From Anaerolineales bacterium (GTDB lineage: Bacteria > Chloroflexota > Anaerolineae > Anaerolineales > Villigracilaceae), in NCBI GenBank assembly GCA_016932715.1, contig JAFGCG010000097.1:1-61671 (forward strand): DNA of 61,671 nucleotides, read 5' to 3'. Shown here piece by piece: positions 34,671 to 44,502 of this stretch. A program made the position numbers and the translations under genes. The notes beneath the pieces are model-generated. The model searched no databases and was not told the origin of the DNA. It was given only the letters and a program-made list of their open reading frames with translations. Every line of letters starts with the position of its first letter. Position 1 is the stretch's first letter.

Positions 34671-36020
34671 TTACTTCAGCTCTTGAGCAGCAGAATCCTC
34701 AATTGCCTGGGCAGCCTGCTCGGGTGTCAGCGTGCCCGCAAAGAGTCCCTGAACGCTGTCGTTGATCACAGAGCCCACCGCCGGGGGCAGCGCCTGATCA
34801 TAGTAAAGCTGGAAGTACTCTGCCTTCGCCAGGCTCTGCTGCAGGGTGATCATCAACGGGTCGGTCATCGCCTCTTCGCCGCCTTTGACAACCGGGATGG
34901 CAACGTTGATCTTGACCAGTTCCTGCTGTGCCTCTTTGGTGGTCAGATACTTGACGAAGTCAATGGCTTCCGGAGAGGCATCTTTGCCGATCGCAAAGCC
35001 ATTGCCGCCACCTACGGCATCATTGGGATCGCCAGCGCCGCCTTCCACAGCCGGGAAGGGGAACCAACCCAACGCATCGCCGATACCCTGCTTGTCTTCA
35101 CTATTATCCTTCTGCACGGCCGGCGCCCACTGTCCCATCAGTTCCATGGCAGCCTTGCCATTGCCCATGGCAGTCGCTTCATCGCCATAGGTCGCGCCCA
35201 GGAAGCCATCCTGGAAGGGTTCCATGGCGACCAGTTCCTGAATCATCTCACCAGCCTTAACGAACGGCTCATCGGTGAAGGAACCGGTGCGCAGCAGCGC
35301 TCCTTCAAAGTTGGCTTTGCCGCCGAGGCGGGTAACGAGATAAGCCCACATGTGCATGCCGGGCCATTTGTCGCCCATGCCCACTGCGATCGGGGTAATG
35401 CCGGCATCTTTCAGTTTCTGCACGTCCTCGAGGAATTCACTCCAGGTAGCGGGAGGAGCATCGATACCGGCCTGCGCGAACAAATCCTTGTTGTACCAGA
35501 ATCCGATCATGCCCATATCCCACGGCACGCCGTAGTTCTTGTCCTTATAGGAATACACACCTAATGCACCGGGTGCAAAGGTATCGCGCCAGGCGCCGCC
35601 ATCGGCATCCAGGTCAGCGGTGATATCCTTGAGCAGCCCAGCTTCGGCATATTCATTCATTACGCCGCCGCCCCAGCTCTGGAAGATATCCGGGGGTTCG
35701 CCGGATTGCATCACGGTGGTGAGTTTGGTCTTGAAGGCTTCATTCTCGAGCACCGAGATTTCAATGGTGACATTCGGGTTCGCAGCCATATATTCATCGG
35801 CGAGTTTCTGCCACACATCCTTGTGTTCCTGCGCGGTCGAGATGTGCCACCAGGTGACAACAACTTTTTCGGCAGGGGGTTCAGTAGCCGCGGGAGGCTC
35901 GGTTGCAGCTGGTTTTTGGGTAGCAGCCGGCGCTTGCGTAGTCGCTGGTGTGGTGCAGGCTGCCAGCACGAAAGCCGCAACAAGTGTGAGGCTCAGTAAG
36001 ACGTAAAGCTTGCGAGTCAT
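34671..36020 (-). CDS. extracellular solute-binding lipoprotein, family 1 (probable xylo-oligosaccharide binding)
   Basis: The 449-residue protein has a lipoprotein signal (lipobox LAAC, Cys22) and a repetitive linker (AATQKPAATEPPAATEPPA), then a family-1 solute-binding fold with VVVTWWHISTAQEHKDVWQ, the PDIFQSWGGG segment, and AMGNGKAAMELMGQWAP near residue 270. It belongs to a two-permease CUT1 importer with GH43, GH8, xylA and GH3 downstream and a LacI gene upstream, so xylo-oligosaccharides are its likely ligand. The start has AAAAGGAGAAG upstream. Confidence 0.9.
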   Translation of the reverse strand: MTRKLYVLLSLTLVAAFVLAACTTPATTQAPAATQKPAATEPPAATEPPAEKVVVTWWHISTAQEHKDVWQKLADEYMAANPNVTIEISVLENEAFKTKLTTVMQSGEPPDIFQSWGGGVMNEYAEAGLLKDITADLDADGGAWRDTFAPGALGVYSYKDKNYGVPWDMGMIGFWYNKDLFAQAGIDAPPATWSEFLEDVQKLKDAGITPIAVGMGDKWPGMHMWAYLVTRLGGKANFEGALLRTGSFTDEPFVKAGEMIQELVAMEPFQDGFLGATYGDEATAMGNGKAAMELMGQWAPAVQKDNSEDKQGIGDALGWFPFPAVEGGAGDPNDAVGGGNGFAIGKDASPEAIDFVKYLTTKEAQQELVKINVAIPVVKGGEEAMTDPLMITLQQSLAKAEYFQLYYDQALPPAVGSVINDSVQGLFAGTLTPEQAAQAIEDSAAQELK

Positions 36021-36103
36021 GATTCTTCTCCTTTTGAGATTCGAATGGTGTTACGAGTCACGGTAGATGAAAAACAATTGGCGTATAATCTGGATGTGTC
36101 TGT

Positions 36104-36112
36104 GCTCCTTTC
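36104..36112 (-). promoter_or_regulatory. orphan Shine-Dalgarno-like AGAAAGGAG in binding-protein leader
   Basis: Minus-strand AGAAAGGAGC lies 84-92 bases before the binding-protein start and has no start codon at a useful distance. Weaker than the others of this set. Confidence 0.3.
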
Positions 36113-36160
36113 TACCAAAGGGTGCCGCACACATAAGGCAGGGCTGGCTTAAGGCAGGGA

Positions 36161-37198
36161 TTAGCCGGCCCTATCCTTTGGTGATAAAGTAGAGTCGCGC
36201 ACGATCAACTGTGTAGGCAACTCGACCCGGTCAATTCCCTTTTCAGGGTTCTTGAGTTGATCAATCAGCATCTGGGTAGCCAGACGCCCCATGTGCTCCA
36301 ATGGCTGGCGGACTGTCGTGAGTGCCGGCCGTACCATTGCTGACTGCGGGATATCGTCAAAACCAAGAATGGAAACATCTTCAGGAATGCGCAAGCCGCG
36401 CCCGCGGATGGCATCCATGGCGCCCATTGCCATCACATCGTTGGAGGCGAAGATGGCTGTGGGCGGATCATCCAGATCGAGCAGGGCGCTGCCGCCCGCG
36501 TAACCATCCGGCTGGAAAAACGTTCCTTCATAGATTAATTGTGGGTCTTCAGGAATGTGGTGGACTTGTAAGGCGGATTTATATCCATCCAGCCGGTCGA
36601 TGGCCGCCCCCAGGTCCATGGAACCGGTAATAAAGCCGATCCGTTTGTGGCCGAGTTTGATTAAATATTCCGTGGCATTGTACGCGCCCTGCCAGTTCGT
36701 CGCCCCGACGGCCGGGCACAGGCTGCCTGTGCCCTGATGATCGATCAGGACAAAGGGAAAATTGGCATTCGTGAGAATGCCAGTATAGTCGGCCGGGTTG
36801 CGAGGCAGGATCAGCAGCAGACCATCCACCATGCCTTTTACCAAATTCGCAACATAATTGGCTTCCTTGATTGCTGTTCGATGAGTGGTAAAGAGCATCA
36901 GATCAAATTGATGCAGTCCGAGTTCTGTATCGATACCGTGCAGGATTTCCCCGATGTAACCCGTCCCCAGGTCCGGCGCCAGAACGCCAATCACATTCGT
37001 TCGGCTGCCCTTCAAACCGCGTGCCTGACGATTCGCTACATACCCCATCTCGCGCATCACCGCTGCGACGCGTTCACGTGTATCTGGAGCGACGTGGATA
37101 TCGTTGTTCATCACACGCGAAACAGTGCCGAGCGAAACACCGGCTTTTTCCGCTACTTCCACAATCGTCACTTTTGAGGGAACGTCTTTTTTAGCCAT
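36161..37198 (-). CDS. LacI family transcriptional regulator of the xylan operon
   Basis: The 345-residue protein has a LacI HTH (residues about 7-30, [24 protein letters not shown]), a hinge helix ([14 protein letters not shown]), and a sugar-binding domain ending QLIVRDSTL. It heads the minus-strand xylan operon. Operators of the GGAAACGTTTCC type lie at its own promoter and directly before its start codon, so it is very probably autoregulated and controls the operon by read-through. The start codon lacks a clear Shine-Dalgarno because the proximal operator occupies that position. Confidence 0.9.
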   Translation of the reverse strand: MAKKDVPSKVTIVEVAEKAGVSLGTVSRVMNNDIHVAPDTRERVAAVMREMGYVANRQARGLKGSRTNVIGVLAPDLGTGYIGEILHGIDTELGLHQFDLMLFTTHRTAIKEANYVANLVKGMVDGLLLILPRNPADYTGILTNANFPFVLIDHQGTGSLCPAVGATNWQGAYNATEYLIKLGHKRIGFITGSMDLGAAIDRLDGYKSALQVHHIPEDPQLIYEGTFFQPDGYAGGSALLDLDDPPTAIFASNDVMAMGAMDAIRGRGLRIPEDVSILGFDDIPQSAMVRPALTTVRQPLEHMGRLATQMLIDQLKNPEKGIDRVELPTQLIVRDSTLSPKDRAG

Positions 37199-37200
37199 GC

Positions 37201-37214
37201 TGGAAACGTTTACA
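37201..37214. promoter_or_regulatory. LacI operator, promoter-distal (start-codon-proximal) site
   Basis: TGGAAACGTTTACA, one arm position off a perfect palindrome, three bases upstream of the lacI start codon. It matches the site at 37327-37340 in 12 of 14 bases. Centres are 126 bases apart (12 turns), suitable for looping. Confidence 0.65.
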
Positions 37215-37326
37215 CAGAATCTCGATTAACGCTTTCTCTTTCGGGCTAAATGCGTACTTTTACCGGTAAGAACTATAGATTTTTACAGATTTTCAGATAG
37301 TGAAACCAATAAGGTATGGAAACGCT

Positions 37327-37340
37327 TGGAAACGTTTCCA
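37327..37340. promoter_or_regulatory. LacI operator, promoter-proximal site
   Basis: Perfect 14-bp palindrome TGGAAACGTTTCCA, preceded by a half-site ATGGAAACGCTT (37316-37327). It starts three bases downstream of the -10 box of the lacI promoter. Confidence 0.8.
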
Positions 37341-37342
37341 TA

Positions 37343-37371
37343 ATATTAGCAAATTCCATCCTGAGAGTCAA
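37343..37371 (-). promoter_or_regulatory. promoter of lacI and xylan operon
   Basis: On the minus strand TTGACT (37371-37366), 17 bases, TAATAT (37348-37343), with the LacI palindrome immediately downstream. The rest of this gap (37372-37503) shows nothing I can name. Confidence 0.7.
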
Positions 37372-37503
37372 GTGTTTTTCATTAGAAAATTCAAGGTGAT
37401 CGGAAAATGACCGTGAGCGAAAACGGTATTTGTGTTCCCATCAAGCGCTTCCTGTGTACCATGGACGGGATAGTGCGCGAATGGTTGAATCCCCCCAACG
37501 CCA

Positions 37504-38451
37504 TCAGCTTTGCTGTTCTGGCAGGTCACGCCACTGGCCGCCGCGCTGAACCCATTGCGTGCGCCAGGCTTCGACAGCCTCACTTTTCAGCATTAATTTG
37601 TATTCTATCGATTGGCCCCGGCGTTGCAGTTGAACAGACAACTCATGCCACGAGCCACAGGGTTGATTTTGGATGCCAGTAATGTTATTTCGAGGAATGT
37701 ATGAAATGATCCAACCCTGCTTCACATTCAGTTCCTCTTCAATGACCACCATGTAATGGCTGGTAAGCGTTAAGAGAGTATTGGCTGAAAGCGGTCTTCG
37801 GAAGAGATACAACCAGCGCTTCCACGTCCCAGCCTGAAAGACCACCTCCTCCAAGTCCTCGCCAGGCAACAGACCATAGATTTTCACGCCATTCGAGAAT
37901 TTGAGCGGCAATTTCTCCAAAGCCTGCTGTGTAGTTACTGAATAAGCACTTTTGTTTGCAGGCACACTGGCTGCAGGCTGAGTCGCCTGCAGGAATCGCT
38001 GCAGAGCCGGTGACATGCAATACCAGTCCACGGTGCTAAACTCCATGCTGAGGCGTGTGAGCGTACCCTCCCCTTGTGCCACAATTTCCAGAAATCCATA
38101 GAGCAATAGGAGCGTGACCTTCATATACATCAGGCCACTTCCTCTTAGATAGGTAGCCTTGGGTTCCTGTCCGGGCCAAATCGAGGCAAGGAGGTGGGTC
38201 ACGCCAGCAGGGGTAAACACTAAGGCTTGCTTCGGCACATAGTCCCACCCATGTTGGATCTGTGGTGGAAACGCAATGATGGTCTGGATCGTCTCGCGGG
38301 CAGCCAGAGCAGCCACGGCGGAGGACTGCAATTCGATCGGCAGTTCCGAGACGTTTTTCAAGACGGAAGCATGCCGGTCAAAACCCCGCCTGGTAACTTC
38401 CTTCCTTAATTCAGCCAGCCGTTTTTCGCGGTCGTTTGCCAGATTAGCCAT
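37504..38451 (-). CDS. conserved hypothetical protein, PH-like domains
   Basis: I do not recognise a named family. The 315-residue cytosolic protein has two similar halves that look like bacterial PH-like folds: ALVFTPAGVTHLLA...YLRGSGLMYMKVTLLLLYGFLEIVA near residues 72-125, and LLTLTSHYMVVIEEELNVKQGW...YIPRNNITGIQ near 225-260, a strand pattern typical of YokE/YdbT-type PH domains. No signal peptide. The start may be the ATG at 38451 or a GTG at 38463. It is the last gene of the arabinose operon, separated from araA by an 11-bp-stem hairpin, and may be functionally unrelated to sugars. Confidence 0.6.
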   Translation of the reverse strand: MANLANDREKRLAELRKEVTRRGFDRHASVLKNVSELPIELQSSAVAALAARETIQTIIAFPPQIQHGWDYVPKQALVFTPAGVTHLLASIWPGQEPKATYLRGSGLMYMKVTLLLLYGFLEIVAQGEGTLTRLSMEFSTVDWYCMSPALQRFLQATQPAASVPANKSAYSVTTQQALEKLPLKFSNGVKIYGLLPGEDLEEVVFQAGTWKRWLYLFRRPLSANTLLTLTSHYMVVIEEELNVKQGWIISYIPRNNITGIQNQPCGSWHELSVQLQRRGQSIEYKLMLKSEAVEAWRTQWVQRGGQWRDLPEQQS

Positions 38452-38470
38452 GAGAAATACCACGACCGAT

Positions 38471-38523
38471 CCTTGCGAAGGTTGAGATCCTTCGGCTACG
38501 CCTCAGGACAGGCCTTCGCAAGG
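38471..38523. repeat. long inverted repeat between araA and downstream gene
   Basis: Perfect 11-bp arms CCTTGCGAAGG (38471-38481) and CCTTCGCAAGG (38513-38523) enclosing CTTCGGCTACGCCTCAGGACAGG. The inner GGCTACGCCTCAGG resembles the CCTCAGG part of other repeats here. May reduce expression of the PH-like gene after araA. Confidence 0.55.
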
Positions 38524-38542
38524 CTTTTGCTTTGAAGACAAA

Positions 38543-40057
38543 TTAATGGATCACTCCATTTGCCAGGTGATAATACAGATCGTTCCAGCGCAGTTCCTTC
38601 CTGAAATCATCCAGGCTGGTGTTTTCATCGATCAGCAGGAACTCAATCCCGGCCATGTCGGCGAAATCGCGCAGGTGGTCAGCGGTGACAGCATAACTGA
38701 AGCCGGTGTGATGCGCGCCGCCCGCGTAGATCCAGGCAGCCGCGGCGACCTTGAGGCTGGGACGCGGCAGCCATAACGCCCGCGCGACCGGGAGCTTGGG
38801 AAGAGGCGCCTCGGTGGGAACCACATCGACGACGCTCGCGACCATGCGGAAGCGCTGGCCCATATCCATGACGGAGGCGCAGATGGCAGGACCGGTGTTC
38901 GCATCGAAGATCAGGCGCACAGGGTCAGCTTTGCCGCCGATCGAAAGCGGGAGCACGTCCAGTTTCGGTTTGCCCGCCGCAATCGACTCGCAGATCTCGA
39001 GCATGTGCGCGCCCAGCACTTTGTCGCCCGAGCCGCCGTCGAAGTGATAGGTGTAATCCTCCATGAAACTGACGCCGCCTGGCAGGCCAGCACTCATCAC
39101 TTTCATGGCACGCACCAGCGCGGAGGTCTTCCAGTCACCCTCCGCACCGAAGCCATAGCCGTCGCGCATCAGGCGCTGGACCGCCAGACCGGGCAACTGC
39201 TTGAGTCCATATAAATCTTCGAAGGTAGTCGTAAACGCCTTGAAGTTGCCCGCGCTCAGGAAATTCCGCATCCCGATTTCGATGCGCGCCCCCTCACAGA
39301 CCGCCGCATACTTCTCACCGCCAGACATCAAAGCGGAAGGGACTTCGTATTCATCGAGATAGGTTTGCACCAATTGATTGATCTCGGCGTCTGAAACCTG
39401 ACCCACAGCCTTGACCAGATCCCCCACCCCGTAGCCATAGACGTCGTATCCAAAGCGGCGCTGCGCCTCGACCTTGTCGCCCTCGGTCACCGCCACATCG
39501 CGCATGTTATCGCCGAAGCGGGCGATCCTGGCACCCTGCCAGTCCGCCCAGGCACAAGCCGCGCGCGTCCACACACCGATCTCGGACTGCACCTCCTCAT
39601 CCTGCCAGTGACCCACGACGACTTTGCGGTTGAGTCGCAGGCGGCTGCCGATGAAGCCGAACTCCCGGTCGCCGTGTGCAGACTGGTTCAGATTCATAAA
39701 ATCCATGTCGATCTCAGACCAGGGAATTTCACGACCGAACTGTGTATGTAAATGCAGGAAAGGTTTCCTGAGCAGGCTCAATCCCGCGATCCACATCTTG
39801 GCAGGTGAAAAGGTGTGCATCCAGGTGATCAGACCGACGCAGTTTTTGGCGGAGTTCGCTTCGAGGCACAGCTCATGGATCGCCTCCGGCGTGGTCAACA
39901 CCGGTTTGAAGATCACCTTCACAGGGATAGTCGTCGAAGCATCCAGCGCAGACGCGATCGCACGCGAATCCTTCGCGACCTGCTCGAGCGTCTCGGGCCC
40001 ATACAAATGCTGACTGCCCGTCACAAACCAGACTTCATATTGTTTCAAATCGATCAT
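38543..40057 (-). CDS. araA: L-arabinose isomerase
   Basis: The 504-residue protein is full length for AraA. It shows the N-terminal [17 protein letters not shown] motif, the [33 protein letters not shown] region, metal/catalytic Glu residues in [13 protein letters not shown] and [10 protein letters not shown], and the catalytic His in [12 protein letters not shown] near residue 450. It converts L-arabinose to L-ribulose in the cytosol, with manganese in characterised members. It follows araD by about 30 bases, completing the araB-araD-araA set in the operon headed by the LacI gene at 50018-51064. Confidence 0.96.
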   Translation of the reverse strand: MIDLKQYEVWFVTGSQHLYGPETLEQVAKDSRAIASALDASTTIPVKVIFKPVLTTPEAIHELCLEANSAKNCVGLITWMHTFSPAKMWIAGLSLLRKPFLHLHTQFGREIPWSEIDMDFMNLNQSAHGDREFGFIGSRLRLNRKVVVGHWQDEEVQSEIGVWTRAACAWADWQGARIARFGDNMRDVAVTEGDKVEAQRRFGYDVYGYGVGDLVKAVGQVSDAEINQLVQTYLDEYEVPSALMSGGEKYAAVCEGARIEIGMRNFLSAGNFKAFTTTFEDLYGLKQLPGLAVQRLMRDGYGFGAEGDWKTSALVRAMKVMSAGLPGGVSFMEDYTYHFDGGSGDKVLGAHMLEICESIAAGKPKLDVLPLSIGGKADPVRLIFDANTGPAICASVMDMGQRFRMVASVVDVVPTEAPLPKLPVARALWLPRPSLKVAAAAWIYAGGAHHTGFSYAVTADHLRDFADMAGIEFLLIDENTSLDDFRKELRWNDLYYHLANGVIH

Positions 40058-40087
40058 GAGAATGCCTCCTCGATAATGAAATAAAGG

Positions 40088-40729
40088 CTATTGCCCATAT
40101 ACATGGGTATAGCGATAGTGCAACTTCTCGACATCTTCCTGAGGAATTTCATCCGGGACGCCAATTTGCATAGCGAGCCAGACCGTCCTGGCGTTATCCT
40201 CGGTCATGATGGCGGCTTTGACCGCCGCTTTCGCGTCCTTACCGATGGTGAACACACCGTGGTTCTTGAGCAGCACAGCCGGCGATTTTCCAATACTATC
40301 GACCACCACCTTCCCGATCGACTCGTCCCCGATGATGGCAAAGCCGCCACATGGAATCGGACCGCCAAACTCGTCCGCGATGGCGGTCAGCACCACCGGG
40401 ATGGGTTTATTGACCGCAGCAAATGCAGTGGCATATCCCGAGTGTGTGTGTACGACGCCGCCCACATCGGCGCGCTGCTTATAAATGTAAAGGTGGCTGG
40501 CAGTATCGGAGGAGGGTTTGAAGTCCCCTTCGATCATCTTGCCATCCAAATCTACAACAACCATATGCTCGGGGCGCAGTTCCTCATAGCGCACGCCGGA
40601 AGCCTTGATCACGACCAATCCCGTTTCCTTGTCACGCGCGCTGACATTGCCGCTCGTCCACGCCACGAGGTTATTTTTGGGAAGTTCGAGATGGAGTTGA
40701 ACTAACTCTTCTTTCAGTTTCTCAAGCAT
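40088..40729 (-). CDS. araD: L-ribulose-5-phosphate 4-epimerase
   Basis: The 213-residue class II aldolase-fold enzyme has TSGNVSARDKETG near residue 25, KPSSDTASHLYIY, zinc ligands in HTHSGYATAFA near 95, and NHGVFTIGKDAKAA. The pattern and length, plus its place between araB and araA, identify AraD rather than fuculose aldolase. It converts L-ribulose-5-phosphate to D-xylulose-5-phosphate, joining the xylose route. It is clearly distinct from the class II aldolase at 13114-13800. Confidence 0.92.
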   Translation of the reverse strand: MLEKLKEELVQLHLELPKNNLVAWTSGNVSARDKETGLVVIKASGVRYEELRPEHMVVVDLDGKMIEGDFKPSSDTASHLYIYKQRADVGGVVHTHSGYATAFAAVNKPIPVVLTAIADEFGGPIPCGGFAIIGDESIGKVVVDSIGKSPAVLLKNHGVFTIGKDAKAAVKAAIMTEDNARTVWLAMQIGVPDEIPQEDVEKLHYRYTHVYGQ

Positions 40730-40780
40730 GTTTATCTCCAGAGATTAGCTGAGTAGAGAGCCGATGATGAGTGGAGGAGC

Positions 40781-40825
40781 ACTGTTCTCTACTCTCTCTA
40801 CTCTCTGTTCTCTACTCTCTAATCA
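40781..40825. repeat. short tandem repeat TTCTCTACTCTCT between araB and araD
   Basis: Three or four imperfect copies of CTCTACTCTCT/GTTCTCTACTCTCT in 45 bases. On the mRNA this is a purine-only GAGAGTAGAGAACAG run just before araD. Function unknown; could affect translation or be a slippage-prone microsatellite. Confidence 0.55.
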
Positions 40826-42430
40826 CTACCTCAGCGCCTCCACGGCGGCTCTTTCGATGACCAGTCCTTTTTTGTAGCGTTCCATGAACGCCGCAAAGCC
40901 AGCGACATCCCGCGGGTCGGGAGCGATCGTCGTGCCCTTTTCCCCGGCAAAGACCTTGTCAGAAAGATAGGCTTCCAGGGGTTCGTCCTTTGCCTTATGG
41001 AGCATATAGGAGGCAAGCAAGGCAATCCCCCACGCGCCGCCCTCGCCCGCGGTCTCCATCACGGAAACGGGGACATTCATCGCCGCCGCCATGATCCTTT
41101 GACCCACTTCCTTTGTTTTGAAGAAGCCGCCGTGACCGAGGATCTGGTCGATCTTCACCTGCTCCTTTTCAAAGATGTCCAACCCGATCTTCAATGCGCC
41201 GAGCGCCGAAAACAGATGCACACGCATGAAGTTCGAAAGCGTAAGGCGGCTTTCGGGAGTACGGACGAAAAGCGGGCGTCCCTCCTCCAGATGCGTAAGG
41301 TGTTCGCCCGAAACATAATTGTAGGCAAGCAGTCCGCCTGCATCCGCATCGCCCGTGAGCCCCTGCTGGTAAAGCAATTCAAACAATTTCGATTCGCTCA
41401 CCTCCACACCCAACGCCCTGGTAAATTCCTGGAACAGGTCGACCCAGGCATTGAGGTCGGATGTGCAGTTGTTGCTGTGGACCATGGCGACCGGCTTGCC
41501 TGTGGGCGTGGTCACCATGTCGATCTCGGGATACAGCTTCGAGAGGGGCTTTTCCAAAACGATCATCGCAAAGACCGATGTCCCTGCGGAAACATTGCCG
41601 GTCCGCTCTGCAACGCTGTTGGTCGCGACCATGCCTGTGCCTGCGTCGCCCTCAGGCGGACATAGCGGGATACCTGCTTGTAGTCCTCCCGTGGGATCGA
41701 GCAGCTTTGCACCTTCTTCGGTCAAGACCCCGGCAGCCTCCCCCGCGAGCAGGCCTTTGGGCAGGATGTCCTGGAGCTTCCACGCGATCTTTTCGGCTTT
41801 GAGCAGTCCATTGAACTGCTCCATCATGCCTTTATCGTAGTCGTTGGTCCTGCTGTCGATGGGGAACATGCCCGAGGCTTCACCGACACCCAATACCTTC
41901 TGCCCCGTCAGCTTCCAATGGACATAGCCTGCCAGCGTAGTTTGATGGCTGATGTCTTTGACATGGGGTTCCTTGTTCAGGATCGCCTGATAGAGGTGCG
42001 CAATGCTCCAGCGCTGGGGAATGTTGAACTGGAACAGGTCGGTGAGTTTCTCCGCTGCCTGTCCGGTGATGGTGTTTCGCCAGGTGCGGAACGGGACAAG
42101 CAGATTTCCATTCTTGTCGAATGCCATATAGCCATGCATCATCGCGCTGAAGCCGATGGCGCCAATAGTCTGGAGCGGCGTGTTGTAATTCTCAAGGACC
42201 TCTTTGCTGAGATGCCGGTAGCTTTCCTGCAAGCCTGTCCAAATATCGTCGAGGCTGTATGTCCAGACGCCGTTTTCGTGTCGGTTTTCCCACTCATGGC
42301 TGCCCGAGGCAATCGGCGTATGATCCTCGCCGATCAGCACCGCCTTGATGCGAGTCGAGCCGAACTCGACGCCAAGAGCAGTCTTTCCGCTCTCGATTGC
42401 TTTTTGGGTATCATTTCGATTCATATCCAT
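40826..42430 (-). CDS. araB: ribulokinase
   Basis: The 534-residue FGGY kinase has [18 protein letters not shown] near residue 18, the substrate motif [29 protein letters not shown], and the C-terminal [37 protein letters not shown]. The TRIKAVLI and MMHGY motifs are those of the ribulokinase group, and the operon partners confirm the role: phosphorylation of L-ribulose for AraD. The start lies five bases after the dehydrogenase stop, so translation is coupled. Confidence 0.93.
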   Translation of the reverse strand: MDMNRNDTQKAIESGKTALGVEFGSTRIKAVLIGEDHTPIASGSHEWENRHENGVWTYSLDDIWTGLQESYRHLSKEVLENYNTPLQTIGAIGFSAMMHGYMAFDKNGNLLVPFRTWRNTITGQAAEKLTDLFQFNIPQRWSIAHLYQAILNKEPHVKDISHQTTLAGYVHWKLTGQKVLGVGEASGMFPIDSRTNDYDKGMMEQFNGLLKAEKIAWKLQDILPKGLLAGEAAGVLTEEGAKLLDPTGGLQAGIPLCPPEGDAGTGMVATNSVAERTGNVSAGTSVFAMIVLEKPLSKLYPEIDMVTTPTGKPVAMVHSNNCTSDLNAWVDLFQEFTRALGVEVSESKLFELLYQQGLTGDADAGGLLAYNYVSGEHLTHLEEGRPLFVRTPESRLTLSNFMRVHLFSALGALKIGLDIFEKEQVKIDQILGHGGFFKTKEVGQRIMAAAMNVPVSVMETAGEGGAWGIALLASYMLHKAKDEPLEAYLSDKVFAGEKGTTIAPDPRDVAGFAAFMERYKKGLVIERAAVEALR

Positions 42431-42435
42431 CTCCC

Positions 42436-43431
42436 TTACATTTCGATCATGACTTTCAAACCTTCCCGCCGCGCGGCAAGACGGAACGCCTCAGCCGTTT
42501 GAGCGAGCGGAAAACGATGGGTCACGAGCGAGCGTACATCCACCAGACCTTTGGAGACCAGGTCGATGGCGCGCGGGTAGGTGTGTTTCATGCGCCGGAC
42601 CATCTTAATGGTCAGCCCTTTGCGGCGCGCCGTCCCGGCATTGAAGGAGGTTTGATCGTTCCCGGGGATGCCGACCAGGATGACCTTACCCCCGGGCCGA
42701 ACAACGTCGAACGCGGCGTCAACCGCCTCCTGCTCCCCAGCTGCTTCGAACACGACGTCCACTCCCCGCCCCCGCGCCGCCGCCCGAACCTCTTCCAGGC
42801 CGGAGCCTTTTCCCACCAAAACCGCGTGGTACGCCCCGAGGCTTTTTGCCGCCTCCACCCGGTGCGGGAGAAGATCCGTGGCGATGATATTCGTCGCGCC
42901 CATCAGCCGGACCATTTGAACGATCAGCAAGCCGATCGGTCCGCAGCCAAACACGCCGACGGTCATGCCGGCTTTGAGCTTGCCAAGGTCTACCGAATGG
43001 ATTGCCACACCTAATGGTTCGAGCATTGCCCCATCGACATAGGTCAATGAATCGGGCATGGGAAATAGATTTTTTTCACTCCATGCCATGTATTCCCGCA
43101 AGGCCCCGTCCTGCTCGCCGTGCCCGGCAAAGATAATGGAAGCACACAAGTTGGGATGTCCCTGCAGACAAAACTCGCAGTGCCCGCAGGAAAGCGCCGG
43201 TTCAACCGCCACACGCCGCCCATCTTCCGTCTCACCTGCAAACTCGTGGCCCAGCACCAGAGGATGTTTTAGTTGTGCATCTCCGATCCCCGCTTCGGAG
43301 AACCAGTGCAAATCTGAGCCGCAGACCCCGACTGCCTTCACGCGTACCAGCTTCTGACCCTCACCGGGGACCGGGACGGGTTCAGCGTGGATTTGCAGGT
43401 CGCCAACTCCGTGCAGGCGAACGGATTTCAT
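42436..43431 (-). CDS. zinc-dependent MDR alcohol/polyol dehydrogenase
   Basis: The 331-residue medium-chain dehydrogenase has the catalytic zinc Cys in [16 protein letters not shown], four structural-zinc Cys in [15 protein letters not shown], and the Rossmann motif [15 protein letters not shown] near residue 165. It is closest in pattern to sorbitol/L-iditol or threonine dehydrogenase groups. In this operon it may oxidise L-arabinitol or act on another pentose or polyol released with arabinose; substrate is not decided by sequence. The ATG at 43431 is preferred over one two codons upstream. Confidence 0.85.
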   Translation of the reverse strand: MKSVRLHGVGDLQIHAEPVPVPGEGQKLVRVKAVGVCGSDLHWFSEAGIGDAQLKHPLVLGHEFAGETEDGRRVAVEPALSCGHCEFCLQGHPNLCASIIFAGHGEQDGALREYMAWSEKNLFPMPDSLTYVDGAMLEPLGVAIHSVDLGKLKAGMTVGVFGCGPIGLLIVQMVRLMGATNIIATDLLPHRVEAAKSLGAYHAVLVGKGSGLEEVRAAARGRGVDVVFEAAGEQEAVDAAFDVVRPGGKVILVGIPGNDQTSFNAGTARRKGLTIKMVRRMKHTYPRAIDLVSKGLVDVRSLVTHRFPLAQTAEAFRLAARREGLKVMIEM

Positions 43432-43485
43432 TTGCATGTTCTCGCTTCCTTTTTCGGTCCCTTCATCTGCCGGAAAACAGATGGA

Positions 43486-44403
43486 TTACTTATCGCTGAT
43501 ATCGACAGCATAGTTCGCGAAGAGCCGCGCTTTGCCTGTTTCCACACTCAACAGGATATACAAACCTCCGGCATCCTGAGGAACACTGACCGCGGTCTGC
43601 CATTCCGCTGTATCGCCTCCCGGAGTGATCGGCACAGAAACAATATCCGGGGTTTCGTAAAAGCCATAGATGATCCCATCCGCACCGATGGCAGGTGGAT
43701 TGCCAACATGAACATACGTCGGGTATTCACCGGGGTTGGCTGTCTGCCAGGTGAACTGCAAGCCGGTTTCCGTACGCTGAATATCCGCCAGGGTGAGCAC
43801 AACGTCATTGAGAGCAAGGATTTCAGCATCAGACGCCTGGACTACCCCTTCTACCGCTTCCGCAATTGGATACGTCAGGTCTGCGGCGACCGCATCGAGC
43901 TCGATTTCCAATTTGTCATTGGCTCTGTTTTTGTCGGGTTCATAGTAGTTGTACTGGCCCGTGACGTAGGTGTAGTCGATGGACAGCTTCGAGCCGGGGG
44001 CAGCTTCCGCGCCCTTGCATTCCACATATAAAAGCTGGGTTTCCTGTTCAGCCTGTGTCCCGCCGATATAGCCTCGCATCTGAAAACCCGGCGCCAGGCG
44101 ATGTCCGCCGCTGCTAACGAACACCGTCTCACAGCTGGTGGATTGATCGCCAGATGCCAGGACAGCCGGTTTGCCCACCAGCGCATTCATCGCGCTCCAG
44201 TCGCCGGTATCGTTGCGGATGGCAAGGTCGATATGCAGATCCCCCGCCTCGGTCTGGCTTACATTCGTCGCAACAGCGCTCCAGCCTTCTGACACAGTTG
44301 AAGAAGAGTCACCCAAGCCCTCCGGTACAACAATATAGACACAGCCAAAGATAAAGAAAGCAGATGCGATGAGGATTGGAACAATTACTTTCTTAATGCC
44401 CAT
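43486..44403 (-). CDS. exported hypothetical protein, probable lipoprotein
   Basis: No family recognised. The 305-residue product has an N-terminal hydrophobic stretch (VIVPILIASAFFIFGCVYIVV) with a possible lipobox FGC at Cys21, though it could be a membrane anchor. The rest is beta-rich: WSAVATNVSQTEAGDLHIDLAIRNDTGDWSAM resembles an extracytoplasmic DUF4352-like immunoglobulin fold. It lies between the permease fusion gene and the dehydrogenase in the arabinose operon; together with the fused domain next door it suggests an extracytoplasmic accessory to the importer. Confidence 0.6.
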   Translation of the reverse strand: MGIKKVIVPILIASAFFIFGCVYIVVPEGLGDSSSTVSEGWSAVATNVSQTEAGDLHIDLAIRNDTGDWSAMNALVGKPAVLASGDQSTSCETVFVSSGGHRLAPGFQMRGYIGGTQAEQETQLLYVECKGAEAAPGSKLSIDYTYVTGQYNYYEPDKNRANDKLEIELDAVAADLTYPIAEAVEGVVQASDAEILALNDVVLTLADIQRTETGLQFTWQTANPGEYPTYVHVGNPPAIGADGIIYGFYETPDIVSVPITPGGDTAEWQTAVSVPQDAGGLYILLSVETGKARLFANYAVDISDK

Positions 44404-44502
44404 CTCGATTTCTCCTTGCATAAAGAGCAGCCCGTCTCCAAACTGGAATGATCCGTTCTTTTATGAAAACCGCTCGCGGCAACACGCGGCGCTGCGAATT
44501 TG

